From Protopterus annectens (lineage: Eukaryota; Chordata; Ceratodontiformes; Protopteridae): a DNA stretch of 64,000 nt. The stretch is from positions 511,185,323 through 511,249,322 of the forward strand of contig NC_056745.1 of the NCBI RefSeq assembly GCF_019279795.1, written 5' to 3'. Shown piece after piece: positions 34,931-46,421 of the stretch. How positions within the stretch are numbered: position 1 is the stretch's first letter; every line of letters starts with the position of its first letter. The notes beneath the pieces are model-generated. The model was not told the DNA's origin and searched no databases. It saw only the letters and a list, made by a program, of their open reading frames with translations. The position numbers were made by a program, and so were the translations under genes.

Positions 34931-34942
34931 AACGAAGAACAT

Positions 34943-34970
34943 CCAGGAAAAGCCGAAAGGCAACAATAAC
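34943..34970 (+). mobile_element. 3' end of the V-SINE interrupted by DIRS B
   Basis: ccaggaaaagccgaaa followed by a ggcaacaat tail; it completes the SINE at 29289-29542. Confidence 0.88.
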
Positions 34971-36144
34971 TGGTACTTTTCCTAATTCAGTTCACTTTAT
35001 TACTCCTCTCAATACCCTCTTTAGTAAACTGTATACCATTTCCAGAAACACACCTTTACCCTCACCATGTTTGTCCTAAAGAAATCTTGCAAACAGAAAA
35101 ATGCAGTTTAATTTCTCCTTCTAAGTTCTCCATTTTTTTTTTATCTGCACTCGCAGCCAGCTTTTTCAGCAACAAAAGTTACACACTTACTGCAAGATTA
35201 GATATGATGGTACTTTACCGTAGTTAGCTGGAAACACTGTATGCCATGAGACGGAGAAACAAAAGTCTTCAATAGGTGTCAGTCTCTCCCTTATGAACCA
35301 AGTCTTGTGCACTGTTTAGCATGAATTTTTCCAAACACTGTAGTGCATTTAATAAGGTTTTATTAAATGTTCACAATATCCAAAATACTGTTTCCATTAA
35401 CAGTTCTGATAAACAATTCAAGTTGCTGTACATCATTCTGATTGTCTTGAACAACGTAAACTGACAGTCTCTAGATGGCCTGTTTCCAGTACCCATGCTA
35501 GACATCTTCTCTGAAGTAACAGGTTGAGTGAACTTACTAACCTTAACTGCCCTGCTATCCTGGACGCAGCATATTATATTCTCTTTTTCAATAATTTTCC
35601 TCTATTGGCTATATCCACCCCCCTAATCCTTGATCCTTAGGCTACGTCTTGTTTTTAGCTTAACTTATCTCTCGATTCTTTTTTTGAGAAAAGAACATAA
35701 GTACTCTCTGCAATCTTCCCTTGACAAACCATTATTTCAGCAAGGTCAACATTCAGTGGAAGATTCTTTGTTACTTCTGTTTAAAATGTATGCATAAATA
35801 AAACACCATTTCCTAGCCAGCAAGGTCAACATTTAGTGAAAAATTCTTTATTTCTGCTTTCTAAAATGGATGCATAAATGAAACACCATTTCTAGCTTAT
35901 TTTATTCTCTTCACCTGTCTAATATCTGTAAAATATCTAACACACCCTAAACAAAGGCACTGAATTATTATGGTACATCTTCTTTTAACTGTTAAGACTA
36001 AAGCTACCAGAGCTTAGGCAGGTCAACATCTAAAACATTCCCAAGCTCTACATCCTCATCATGATGCTCTGCACTCTGGCAACCTTTCCAGATCTCAACT
36101 GTGCTGCTTAAAAGTAAAACACCTACTGTTAATATGAAGCAACA
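34971..36144. other. No gene recognised; contains a tandem duplication
   Basis: AT-rich DNA. A unit of about 75-80 bases beginning cagcaaggtcaacatt and ending aaacaccatttc is present twice in tandem at about 35739-35815 and 35818-35896, with roughly 85-90 % identity by eye. Nothing else is recognised. Confidence 0.6.
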
Positions 36145-36665
36145 ACATAGGATCATAAGGTCATAGGAGGTTACTAGGCTATTGGCCCAGAGGCCCTTAT
36201 AAGCCTAGCCAAGAGTTTAACCCATGTTTAGACAAGTCAGCCACCAAATGCCCTGTCCAGCAGGGACACAGGTGGAATCCCAGGGGTGTATTTTCTGTTT
36301 CCCATCCAGTTATCCAGGTTGCACTTAAAAAGGTATAATGAGGTACTCTGCTTGATGTCGAGAGTGAGTCTATTCCACAGATGGGGGAGTCTCTCCTGCC
36401 AACAAGTTCTATTGATATCACAGACCAGGCTGAGGTCACGCGTATGGGTTACTCGAGTGGAGCTTGACTAACACATATGCAGCAGTCCCATCAAGGTGGG
36501 GTATGAGATTGCTTTGTATGCCAGACAGAGGTCACCTCTGAGGAGTCTGTATGAAAGTGAGTAGAGGGACAGGGCTTTTAGCACAAACAAGACTTCTGAA
36601 TCCTTCCAAGACCACCTTGACCACAGGCTGGAAGGAGAAGGGTGGATATACTGAAGGCGATGGAC
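36145..36665 (-). mobile_element. 5'-truncated CR1-like LINE, copy 3, diverged
   Basis: The 3' UTR block (tactaggctattggccc...agcctagcc in plus orientation) and the translated blocks matching WNRL..LFKRNLDDW and LLRGDLCLAYKA (36468-36674) match copies 1 and 2, but with several shifts. Its 3' end carries three 8-base repeats (minus strand: cctatgac, cttatgat, cctatgtt), the clearest octamer tail in the window. Confidence 0.75.
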
Positions 36666-37155
36666 CATGATCATGCAGATCCATCACTATATTGAAAAAA
36701 TACTTTTCATATCCAACACAATCAGGTCAACCTTCTTCAACCAGTAGGACAGTGTCCTAAGCTCAACCTGCTGTATAGACATTATGAATGTATACCTTGA
36801 AATACTGTGGTCCTGAAGGAAGACGGAGGCTTGGAGATCAAATCCAGATTGCAGTGTTGTATGAAAATATTCAGTGAAGCCCAGCTCAGAGCTGCACAAA
36901 TCACCAGATGATGCATGTCTGAAAAAGGCCTGACAGGTAGCCACTTTAATGGCTAAATGTGCAGACAAAGTTTTGTCGTGTACAATCTGAGATCTGCTTA
37001 GACAAAGTTAACCTTAGACACTACGGAAAAGCAAAGGAAACAAAACATCTGATGGTTTTTCCTACTGATTTTTTTGGGTAGTTGGGAAAGAATGCAGGCA
37101 AAGTGACAGACTGATTCAAATTAATTTCTCTTGCTACCTTTGACACGACAGGTTC

Positions 37156-37527
37156 GCTCTCAAGTACATTCTTCTTCTTCAGCTTTTCCCAGTTAGGGGT
37201 TGCCACAGCGGATCACCTGTCCGCTCATGATTGGCAGTGGAGTTTTTACGGTGCCGAGTTGTCAGTCCGGTGGCCAACCTTCCACGCACACACATGCACG
37301 CACTCATGCCTAGGGCCAATTTAGAGTATCCAATCCATCTACAGCATGTCTTTAGGATGTGGGAGGAGACCGGAGCACCCGGAGGAAACCCATGCGACCA
37401 CAGGGAGGACATGCAGACTCCACACAGAAGGCACCCCAGCCAAGGACTGAACCGGAGAACCTCTTGCTGTGAGGTGGCAATGCTAACCACTGCACCACCG
37501 AGGCAGCCCTGCTCTCAAGTACATTCT
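37156..37527 (-). mobile_element. Full-length V-SINE (minus) with 17-bp target-site duplication
   Basis: The body at 37173-37510 contains, on the minus strand, a tRNA-like head, the ggcc..tgtcctccctg block, the V core (ccgctgtggcaacccc) and gggaaaagctgaag, ending in a (gaa)n tail. The direct repeat gctctcaagtacattct flanks it at 37156-37172 and 37511-37527. The host is the recombinase part of DIRS relic F, which reads continuously when the SINE is ignored. Confidence 0.93.
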
Positions 37528-40135
37528 ATCCTAAAGAAAATCAAACATGTAAGCTTTACTTGTAAGGCCTGTAATTCAGAAGCTCTTCTTGTACAAGTTG
37601 TTACTACAAGGCAAAGGGTTTTCCAGGTTAAGTACTTCAAATCTTCGTTGGAGACAGGCTCAAAGGTAGGCAAAGTCAACTTTTCTAGTATAAACTACAA
37701 ATCCCAAAAAAGCAGTTCTTTAAATGAAGTCTTATCTGAAAAGTGCCTCTAAGAAATGTCTTGCATACCTTTAAGTAAGCAAAGTGAAGAGTTGTAAAGT
37801 TTGTGGCAAAAATTCAAAATTGCTGCAAGATAAACATTTATAGATGAACAACCGAGCTTTGTGAAAAAAAATGACAAGTACTCAAAGACAGCAGGGACAG
37901 ATGATGGAAAGGGATCTAACCATTTGGAAACAGGTAAAATGAAAAATCAAGTCCATTTACTTTTGCATGTCCTTGTGTTGTGCCTAAGGGCAGATGTGAA
38001 AATATGGATGCACATAGGGAGTATGTAGTGTTTTTGGCCATCACTTGACGTGGAGTAAGCAAGCAGATATGCCCAAGCAGTGAAGACACAGAAAAAGGAT
38101 TGCCCCAGGGTGATTCGAAAGTTCTGAAGGGCCTCAGTCCTTCAGTCTTCTCCAGAAGCTAAGGCTAAAGCATACTTGTCAAAGCTAGAGTGGAAGAGTG
38201 ACCAAGAGATTGACTCCAGACTTGTTCTGCCTGGCTTTCTGGATAAACTTTACATCAAGGGAAATGGGGAAGGAATAAAGCAGTCCTAAAGGACATTTTT
38301 GGATGACAACATCCCTTGGATGTTCCCATGGGGGGGAGCAAGGGGAGTTAGTGAATCAGTTTCTGCATTTGGCACAGGTTAAGGATACATGGAGGTCGCA
38401 ACAATACTTCATCCAATGATAGAAGAGTTTCTGTCTGCACTACAGACAAACTAAAATACCACATGTGTGGTGTTAAGAAGCAACAGATTAGCCCATCTGT
38501 TAATGGAATGGCTTCTTGGGAAAATGTTTATTACTAACAGGCTGGATTAACATGCTCATTTTCAAACTCTCATGGCTTCTTGTCAGAAGGTATAGTAGTA
38601 TGTTACTCCCAACTTGTTAATATACCAAACCACAGCCATATTGTCGGCATGAATGGCAACTGCTTCTTGATGAGCAGAGTCCTGAGAGACCTACAGTGTG
38701 AGAATACCCACCCTCCTATAGAACACAGATGTCCAGACAGGTCAAGGAGTGTAACTATGCATTCTGAAATGTCTGCTGTTGTTAATGCTCCCCCCTACCC
38801 TGGAGCAGATAGCCACTAAAGGTGGGGGAAGGGGAAGGGTAACTGCTCAGACTAAGGTTAAGATTACAGAGTTACCATCACAAATTAATTCACTTTGCTT
38901 GCCTTAGAAATAATTATTTGAATGAATAAATGGCCTGTCATCTGAGACCAGTGAACTTCAAGGATCCACTGTAACACCTGAACATGAAACCTTGCATGAG
39001 GAGCTAATGTAGAGCATCACTGACATCAAGCCTAGCTTCTTGATACAATCAGTTGCTATGACTACTTGACACTGAAGCAGCTCAGCTGAGGCACCACTAA
39101 CTGAACGGAAGGAATTCTGTCTAGATGAAGGTGGGCCTTTCAGGAGAAGAGAGTCCAGAGTATATATCTAACAAATGTGATTGTCTGACTGCTCCATTTG
39201 GGATTTTAGTGTTGCCATAATTCCCAAGGGCTGACTCCTGGGCTGTTATTTGGTGTTGCCAGGAGCCAGTCACCCAAGTAAGGAAACCTCTTATCTCCCT
39301 AAAGTCTCTGGATTGAGCAGTTCCAGACATGCATTTGGTAGACATTCTAGGATTGGCCAAATGGAAGAGCCTGAAAACAATGACTAGCTTCTACCCAAGA
39401 AGTAGAAAATTCCTAGACTGCTTTGTGATCTTTATGTGGAGTTGACACATTCAGTTTCCTTCTGACAAAGAGAACAGTCTGCAGTATGCCCATCCTAACT
39501 TTTCTTTGCTTGATAAAATCTATTTAGGCCACTTGGGTTCAGTATTCATCTTAGGTCTTTAATTTCCTTAAGAACTACAAGATGGCATAATACCTGGATC
39601 CTCTCCGGTCTGGTGAGACTTTCTGGAGGACTCTTTATGAATGAGGTTTGAAAATTTTTTTTTTGCCATACTCTTCTGAAAGAGTGGAACACCTCACAAT
39701 GGGAGATAGTGTCACCTTGGAGGGGTAGGGAAGGTAAAGCTACAGCCTTTGAAAATTATTGTCCAAAATTATCTGTCTCATGGGACTGCCTCCACAGGAA
39801 AGCCCTCGGGATAACACTGCTGCCCACCAACAGGAGGGTTATCACTGGTTTTACTGAAATCTTTGCCTTTGGACTCTCATCCCTTCTGTTGCTGCTGGCA
39901 AACCTGGTACAATAACTAGCATGGCCTCTTCTGCATCCTAGAAGGATGGTAGGGAGTCTACAACACTATGCCAACAACAGTAAAGGTTTTCTCTTTTTCA
40001 CTATCCTCCACTTCTCCTTAGGACACAAACTTGCTTCTAACAATGATCCAATGACCTGAACTCATTCTGCAAGTAATAAAGAACAAAGCTGTTGTGACAG
40101 TCTTTCTGAGGGCTGTTGCTATAATAATGTCAATT

Positions 40136-40386
40136 ACTGGAGTTGACTGCGGTGGTGGTGCTGCGGTAGCGTTGTCGCCTCACAGTAAGACGTTGTCCTG
40201 TTTGATTCTCAGTTAGAGCGTCTTGTGTGTGGAGACATGCGTGAATGGGCATACCTTCGTTGAAGGATGTGCATCAGGGCCGGCAACTCGGCACGTAAAA
40301 ATCTACTGCTAATCATTAGCGGACCGGAGTTCCGCTGTGGTGACCCCTAACCGGGAAAAGCCGAAAAACACAACAACTGGAGTTGA
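40136..40386 (+). mobile_element. V-SINE (plus) with 11-bp target-site duplication
   Basis: The body at 40147-40375 has a tRNA-derived head (gcggtggtggtgctgcggtagcg, B-box-like gtttgattctcag), an internally shortened middle, the core ttccgctgtggtgacccc, then taaccgggaaaagccgaaa and an (aca) tail. The direct repeat actggagttga is at 40136-40146 and 40376-40386. It serves as the reference for the empty site of DIRS B. Confidence 0.93.
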
Positions 40387-41148
40387 AACTCATCCATTAA
40401 AATCCTTGGGAGGCTGAAGACATTCTGCACTTTTTGGAATTGGTGCCACATTACATTTTTTTTCCAAACCTTTCTGATAACAGCAGCAACCATCTTGTCA
40501 GCAGAAGCAGCCACCTGGTAGAGTGGCATGGGAGACCAGAAAGCCTTGTGCAGGCTTCTCATTGGATATGTACAAGGGCAATCATCCCCTTTTCCTTCAT
40601 CATCTCTACGATCTGCCTAAACTTGTGGTGGGGGGGAGGGGCAGCAGGGACTCTACATTTCTATCGTCTTTACCTAATATCTGGGACTTCAGTTTGGACT
40701 CTGGGTTTCTCCTACATGTACAGTTCTGCCAAAACAAATATCTTTTTGCCTAGCTTTTAAACCATTCACATTCTTCATTTAATCTTTCTTTCTTTTCTTT
40801 GATAGCAACATGTTGCCTTTTTTTTTTTGCTTTCACTATCCAACTCAGACCTCTCCCACTAGTTATTTCATCTACAGATCCATTTCGTCAGAAAGATCTA
40901 ACCATTTTGTCTTTACTTTCTAAAAAGCTGAAAAACATTTGCTTGCTCTAACATGGACTGTGGGCCCTTCTATATCTTCTTTTGATTTATTCTAGTGATT
41001 TTATTCTTTTCTTTATCCACTACCACTACTGCTTTAACATTTCCCCATCTCCTACACCATAAATATTTTTGTTTCCTCTCTTTAAACACTATGAGCTCAA
41101 ATTCAGCATTTTGATCATCAAATCTATTCAATGTTGTGCATTCAAAAA

Positions 41149-41345
41149 TGAAAATGATGTAACTTACCATAACACTAGATCCATGTTGTTTGAATTTTGT
41201 CCACTTCAAACGTGGGATTTCGGGTCCGATGGGATCCAACCTCAGTGCTAATCTTGTAGCTCATCAGATCCAGAGCTCTGACTCTTCCCTACCCATAATT
41301 CCCTAGGTTGTACCTCAGATGCTCAGATCAAGTTTTCCCCCACTA
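41149..41345 (+). repeat. Left terminal repeat region of DIRS G
   Basis: It resembles DIRS A's left end: acttaccataac.., ggatcc block, gatccagagctctgactc, ccctacccataattccc. Its right-hand partner is not in the window. Confidence 0.65.
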
Positions 41346-41649
41346 GTCTGAAATATATGATAAAAATTACCTAGGGAAAGAAAACTCCTTACCAGAAAGT
41401 AAGTCAGTCTTGGTGATCTCAAATAGTTGATGGAAGGTATTTCAGTCTAGTGTGACTATGCACAGACAAGGAGCAACAACCACTCAATCATCTAGAAGCC
41501 ATAGGTGACAATTTGACTTATTTTGGCAGTGGGTGGGGGAGTTAGAAGTGGATGAAAATCAGACATGGATCTAACATTAAATACATAAATTTTGTATCCA
41601 ATGCTATCTATTTTCATCTGTTCAAACATGTGGGACAGAAACCCAAGCT

Positions 41650-42675
41650 GTCAAACTGGGTGGTATGAAGGAAGGACATTCCCCCAATATGGTGGAACCA
41701 AAGGATGAATGAGATCTGGATTGAGTGTTCAGCTTATTACTGATACACAAAGGTGTGTACCATTGCCCATGTGGCCGTGGCACAGATGTCATCAATAGAT
41801 CATACTCTGCTGAACAATGTCGAAGTTGAAACTGCTCTTATTGAATGTGCTTTTGGTTTATCTGGTAAAGGTAAATTTTTCTTATGCTATACAAAGGAAA
41901 TATAATCTGAGAGGTATCTGGAGGAGGTCACTTTGTAAACGGCCTTTCCCAACTTTGGTTTGGAAAAGGAAAGGAACAATTGATCATACTTTCTGAAGGC
42001 TTTGTCTATGAATACAGAATCTGAGATGTCTAAGAACATCTAACATACATAGTAGGTATTATCCTTTGTTTGACTACCTTCGAAAGAAGACAGGAAGATA
42101 CATGAATTGGTTTAAATTAAATTAGTTTTGGATGCCACCTTAGGAATAACAGATGTGTTAGTTCTAAGGGAAACTGTCTTTGTGAAAAACCAGATAAGGG
42201 GGCTTTGAGGAGAGGGCTTGTAGTTCTGAGATCTGTCTAGCTGATGTTACATGAAAAACAATTTTCCTGGTTGCAGTAAGAAATTTTACGTCTGCAGTGG
42301 AAGTCGGTTCAAAAAGAGCCTGGGTTAAAGCTTGTACCATATGGTAATGTCCCACGGGGGTGCTGTGTCTCTAATGGGAGGTCTCAGCAGAAAGATTCTT
42401 TAGAGGAACGCTTTTGACATTTGAAGAGATGCTATCGACATTATCATGTCCAGCATGAAAACTGTGCCTTAATAGTGGCAAAACTGGAGTCTTTGTCAAA
42501 GAGATCAGTCAAAAAGCACAAGTATGGAAAGATCTGGTGCTAAAAAGGGATCCAAACTTTGAAACAAGCCAAATTTAAAATCTGTTCTACCATGGTAAGT
42601 TTTTCTAGCTTACAGTTTCTGTGAAGCAGAAAGAATACAGACTACTGTGGGGGGTAGCATGACATCTCTGACTAT
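41650..42675 (-). pseudogene. DIRS G tyrosine recombinase remnant
   Basis: Minus-strand blocks matching DIRS A: a decayed C-terminus near 41680-41790, an NLNQ-like block near 42110, and frame 42164-42355 with TADVKFLTATRKIVF, SARQISELQALSSKPPYLVFHKD. The first catalytic Arg position reads SARQ rather than SARR. Element D starts at 42676. Confidence 0.7.
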
Positions 42676-42903
42676 AGTTACAGTTGTGTACACTTACCAT
42701 AAATGTAGATGTCCGAGTGTATTCACTGTTGCAGTCATCACACTTGGGTTATCCTGCCAGGGGTAGCCCTCAGTCAGCCCGAATACCAGAGGCTTAGTAT
42801 TTCTGCATCAGTTGCTGTTGCTTCAGGACTGACATCAGGTCGTCAGTGGTATAAAAAAGTACAGTTTTGTACCTACCATAAATGTAGATGTCCGAACAGG
42901 ATA

Positions 42904-43074
42904 GCATCTGCAGTCATAACAAATGGGTTGTCCTGTCGTCAGGCAGCCCTTCGGTCGGCCGGATTCCAAAGTCTGGGTCCGGCTTCGGCTGATGTCGCAC
43001 TTCACCCGACGTCATCTCTGCTGGTCTTCGGGTATAAAGGCATCAGCCGACGCCATTTTCCTCAGTGTTTCTTG
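42904..43074 (+). repeat. Left inverted terminal repeat of DIRS C
   Basis: It pairs with 48268-48440: gcatctgcagtcataacaaa, gcagcccttcggtcggccgg and gacgccattttcctcag blocks are shared. CpG-rich. Confidence 0.92.
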
Positions 43075-43277
43075 CTCCAGATGCCAGTTGCCCTCTAGGA
43101 AAGCTAAATTTTGGATAAATGCCAATGTTTCCAAAATAGTAGAAGGCAAACACAAAAAATAAGCATGTATGTACATATATACAAACAAATACACCATAAG
43201 AGACTCCCGCCCAGCTAGCTATTAGGAGGGTAAATACCCTAGGAGTACCACAGAGGGGAAGGAGGGTGGGTAATCCT

Positions 43278-43375
43278 GACTGCAGATGCTATCCTGTTCG
43301 GACATCTACATTCATGGTAGGTACAAAACTGTACTATGTCCTTCAAGGATGCATCTGCAGTCATAACAAATGGGT
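43278..43375. repeat. Internal complementary region of DIRS C
   Basis: It is complementary to the left end (through ggtaggtacaaaactgtac) and then to the right end (from tatgtccttcaagg). Confidence 0.9.
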
Positions 43376-43413
43376 AGAATACCATAGCCAAACTAGGGGA
43401 GGAGGAAGAAGAA

Positions 43414-44540
43414 TTATGGTGTAGTTAGGATCCCTTGCAATACAGCAGTGGCAAACCCTGCTCGGGATCTAGAGTATAGAGGTAAATTATAATGCTTGGC
43501 AAATGTATGCACGGAGGTCCAAGTAGCCGCCTCAATAATGTCCTTGGTTGCCACTCCTCGTAAGAAAGCTGTGGTAGTGGCTGTAGCCCTTGTAGAATGA
43601 GGTCTTATGTTCTGTGGAACTGGTTTTCCATGGTAGGAGTAACAGAATCTTATGCAATTTCCTATCCATTTGGAGATTGTCTGTTTGGAAATTGCTTTTC
43701 CTTCCCTTCCTGTTGCATAGGCTACTAAAAGCTGGTCAGTTTTTCTGTTACTTTTGGTTCTGTCCAGGTAGTAGCGTAACTGTCTATGTACATCCAAGGT
43801 ATGCAGCAGCCTTTCCCCCCTGTTCTGTGGATTGGGAAAGAAGGTAGGTAGGTGGATTGCCTGGTTTAAAGACACTCTGGATACCACCTTCGGCATAAAT
43901 GTAGGATTAGTTCTCATGGACACACTATCTTGATGGAAGATTAGGAAGGGTTGTACTGCCATTAAGGCCTGTAGTTCGAAACCCTCCTTGCTGAAGTAAT
44001 TGCCAGTAGGAAAGCAGTTTTCCATGATAGGTGTTGAAGATCTGCTGTTGCTGCTGGTTCAAATGGAGGGAGTGTCAATTTTTCTAGCACAAAGTTCAAG
44101 TCCCATGCTGGTAATGGTGGTTTCCTAGGAGGTTTTACATTCTTGATCCCTCTGAGGAATTGCCTGAGTAGAGGATGCGAAAAGACAGGTGGATCGAAGC
44201 TGTATTCTGCGGAAATAGCTGATGCATGTATCTTGATGGAGGAATAGGACAGGCCCGTATGTAGAAGCTCTGCCAAGTACTCCAGGATGTTAGCAATATC
44301 TATGTTGAGACATCTTTTCCTCTTTCAGTACTCCAAATGACAAACCTTTTCCATTTTCCTGCATAGTTCCTTCTTGTTGAAGGTCTGCGGGCTTCAAGGA
44401 TAATGTCTTTAACCCTTTGGGATAAGTCTGGGTTAGTAGCTGTTATGTGATGTTCCAGGCAGTCAGTTGCAAGGTTTTTAGGTTTGGGTGCATGATGTTG
44501 TAGTTGTTCTGAGTTAACATCAAAGGCATCAGGGTATTGG
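43414..44540 (-). pseudogene. DIRS C tyrosine recombinase, two frameshifts
   Basis: N-terminal piece: RVKDIILEARRPSTRRNYAG in the frame at 44300-45292. Then 43962-44276: SYSSIKIHASAISAEY, PVFSHPLLRQFLRGIKN, FEPAATADLQHLSWKTAF, ITSARRVS. Then 43414-44025: FELQALMAVQPFLIFHQD, LNQAIHLPTFFPN, PHSTRATATTTAFLRG, AATWTSVHTFAKHYNLPLY. All catalytic residues (R, HxxR, W, Y) can be seen but not in a single frame: shifts lie near 44280-44310 and near 43975. The start codon seen in E (ATG) reads GTG here. Confidence 0.85.
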
Positions 44541-44559
44541 CCACATTCTCCCTGAGACA

Positions 44560-46421
44560 TGCTCCTCAGCAAAGGATACCAGTGTTGTCTTGGCCAATTG
44601 GAGCTATCAGAATTATCCTTGGGCGTTCCTCTTTGATTTTCAGTAGTACCTTGTGCATCAAAGGAAGAGGTGGAAATGCATATGCTGTCAGGCCTTTCCA
44701 ACTGAAGGATAGAGAGTCCACCTTCCATGCTAGTGGGTGGCATGTCCTTGTGCAGAATTTTTTGAGCTGGTGATTGAGTGGGGATGCGAATAGGTCTATT
44801 TGTGGCATTCCCCATTTCTTTGTGATGGCCCTGAAGATGTCCGGGTGTAGCATCCATTCGTGAGCATCCGAGGTGGTTCTGCTTAACATGTCTGCTAGGG
44901 TGTTTTCTTTTCCCAGCACAAATATTGCCTGTAACTGGATGTTGTAGCTCAGAGCCATATTCCAAAGGTCCAGAGTCATTCTGCATAGGGGGTATGAATG
45001 AGTGCCTCCCTGTTTGTTGATGTACCACATGACTGTGGTGTTGTCTGTCCTTATCATTAAATGGCCTTCTTTGAGGAATGGTTTGAATTTCTGGATTGCT
45101 AGTTTTACTGCCAGCATTTCTTTTTGGTTTATGTGCGGGTGCAGCTGGTCTGGAGTCCACAATCCTTGTATGCACTTGTCCAACATGTGTGCCCCCCAGC
45201 CTAGGTCTGAGGCGTCCGTTGTGATGGTTTGGTTTGCTTGAAAGTTGTGGAAGGGCAAGCCTGGGTTTGACTGGCATGCTTGAGCCCACCATATTGTTTC
45301 AGGCATGGGATTAGTGGGATTTCGGTTTCTAAGCTGTGCCTGTGTTGAGACCATAAATTCTTTAGGTACCACTGTAGTTTTCTCATATGCAGTCTGGCAT
45401 GGGGGACCAGGATTATGCATGATGCCATGAAGCCCAAGGCCTGCAGTACTTTTCTTGCTGTTAGTTTGTGCTGCTTTGTTAATGCCAAGAAGTAAAGAGG
45501 GAGTTGTGCTTGTTTTTCTGCAGTTAGGAATGCCATTTGTTTTACTGTGTCCAATTCCGCACCCAAGAATGTTATTGTCTGGGATGGTATCAGTCTTGAC
45601 TTTTTTAAATTGACTGTGTATCCCAGGGCTTGTAGTAAGCAAATGACTCTCTGTAAATCTGTTGTCAGCTTGCTTTTGTTGTCCGCTTGTAACAGGCAGT
45701 CGTCCAGGTATGGATAAATTTGGATTCCCTGTAGCCTGCAATGAGCGATTACTGATGCCAGGCATTTTGTGAATACTCTGGGCGCAATAGATAAGCCAAA
45801 GGGCAATGCTGAGAATTGATAATGCCCTGATCCTGCAAGAAATCTGAGGTATCTTCTGCAATTTGGTCGTATGGGGACGTGCAGGTATGCCTCCTGGAGA
45901 TCTAGAGTTACCAGCCAACACTCCTTGCCCAGCATGGGAAGAAGTTGCTGTAGGGTCAGCATTTTGAATTTTGGTACAATGATGTATGTGTTTAAGACGG
46001 ACAGGTCGAGAATAGGTCTCCAACTTTTCTCTTTTCTTGGTACTAGGAAGAGTCTGGAGTAGAATCCTTTGCCCTGTTGTGTTATTGGTACTCTTTCCAC
46101 AGCTCTCATCTTTGTTAATTGAGCTATCTGCTTTAGAGCTTCTGTTTTTGATTTGGAGGTAGGTTTGGCATTCCTCTTTTACTGGTAAGGTGTGGAAGTG
46201 GAACCTGTAGCCTTGGTCTATGGTTTGCAAAATCCACTTGTCTTTTGTGATATAGTGCCAATTTTTGAAAATAAGGCTAACTTTCCGCCTAAAGGTGCTG
46301 CTATTTGCTCCCTGGTAGGCGGTGTCAGAGTCAAGTCACTGTGATTGTCCTGTTGCAGTGGCAGTGGTTGTGTCTGTGCCTCTCTGGTTATTGCCTTGCC
46401 ACTGGTGTCCTCTATAGGCAC
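44560..46421 (-). pseudogene. DIRS C reverse transcriptase / RNase H, one or more frameshifts
   Basis: Start region 46218-46421 (MPIEDTSGKAITREAQ) matches E's MPTGDVSGSLTTREV. RT in frame 45201-46109: GFYSRLFLVPRKE, VTLDLQEAYLH, ALPFGLS, IYPYLDDCLLQ and LHMRKLQWYLK. A shift near 45290 moves RNase H into the frame 44566-45290: ITTDASDLGWG, INQKEMLAVKLAI, RTDNTTVMWYINKQGG, LADMLSR. The same frame ends with the DLFASPLNHQLKKFC..YAFPPLP segment. All polymerase and RNase H acidic residues are present. Confidence 0.88.

Larger units (their letters stand above)
29543..34942 (-). mobile_element. DIRS-type retrotransposon B, complete structure, defective
   Basis: It is 5.4 kb, starting agtacagttttgtac and ending gaagaacat. 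Inverted terminal repeats lie at 29585-29745 and 34779-34930; the internal complementary region is at about 29873-29972. On the minus strand it carries gag, RT/RNase H and recombinase. The target is a V-SINE, with no target-site duplication. Its ends match those of C, D and E, so B, C, D and E form one subfamily. Small indels break its proteins, including one inside the RT active-site codons. Confidence 0.93.
36690..41148 (-). mobile_element. DIRS relic F (A/G-like), heavily decayed
   Basis: Minus-strand recombinase-like text (REINLNQSVTLPAFFPNY at about 37070-37140, and blocks either side of the SINE up to 37.8 kb) is followed rightwards by an RNase H echo (ttgttaatataccaaaccac near 38610, equivalent to ttgttgatgtaccacatgac in intact copies) and gag-like sequence with MVAAVIRKV near 40480. 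Left of the recombinase an ICR-like block (aacctgctgtatagac) is seen but no left terminal repeat. Relic G starts at 41149, apparently inside F's gag. Two V-SINEs landed in it. Confidence 0.6.

Noticed and set aside
44773-46230. 554-codon minus-strand frame in DIRS C as one intact RT/RNase H
   Set aside because: Only the part left of about 45290 carries RNase H motifs; the earlier part is a shifted reading of the RT found in another frame.
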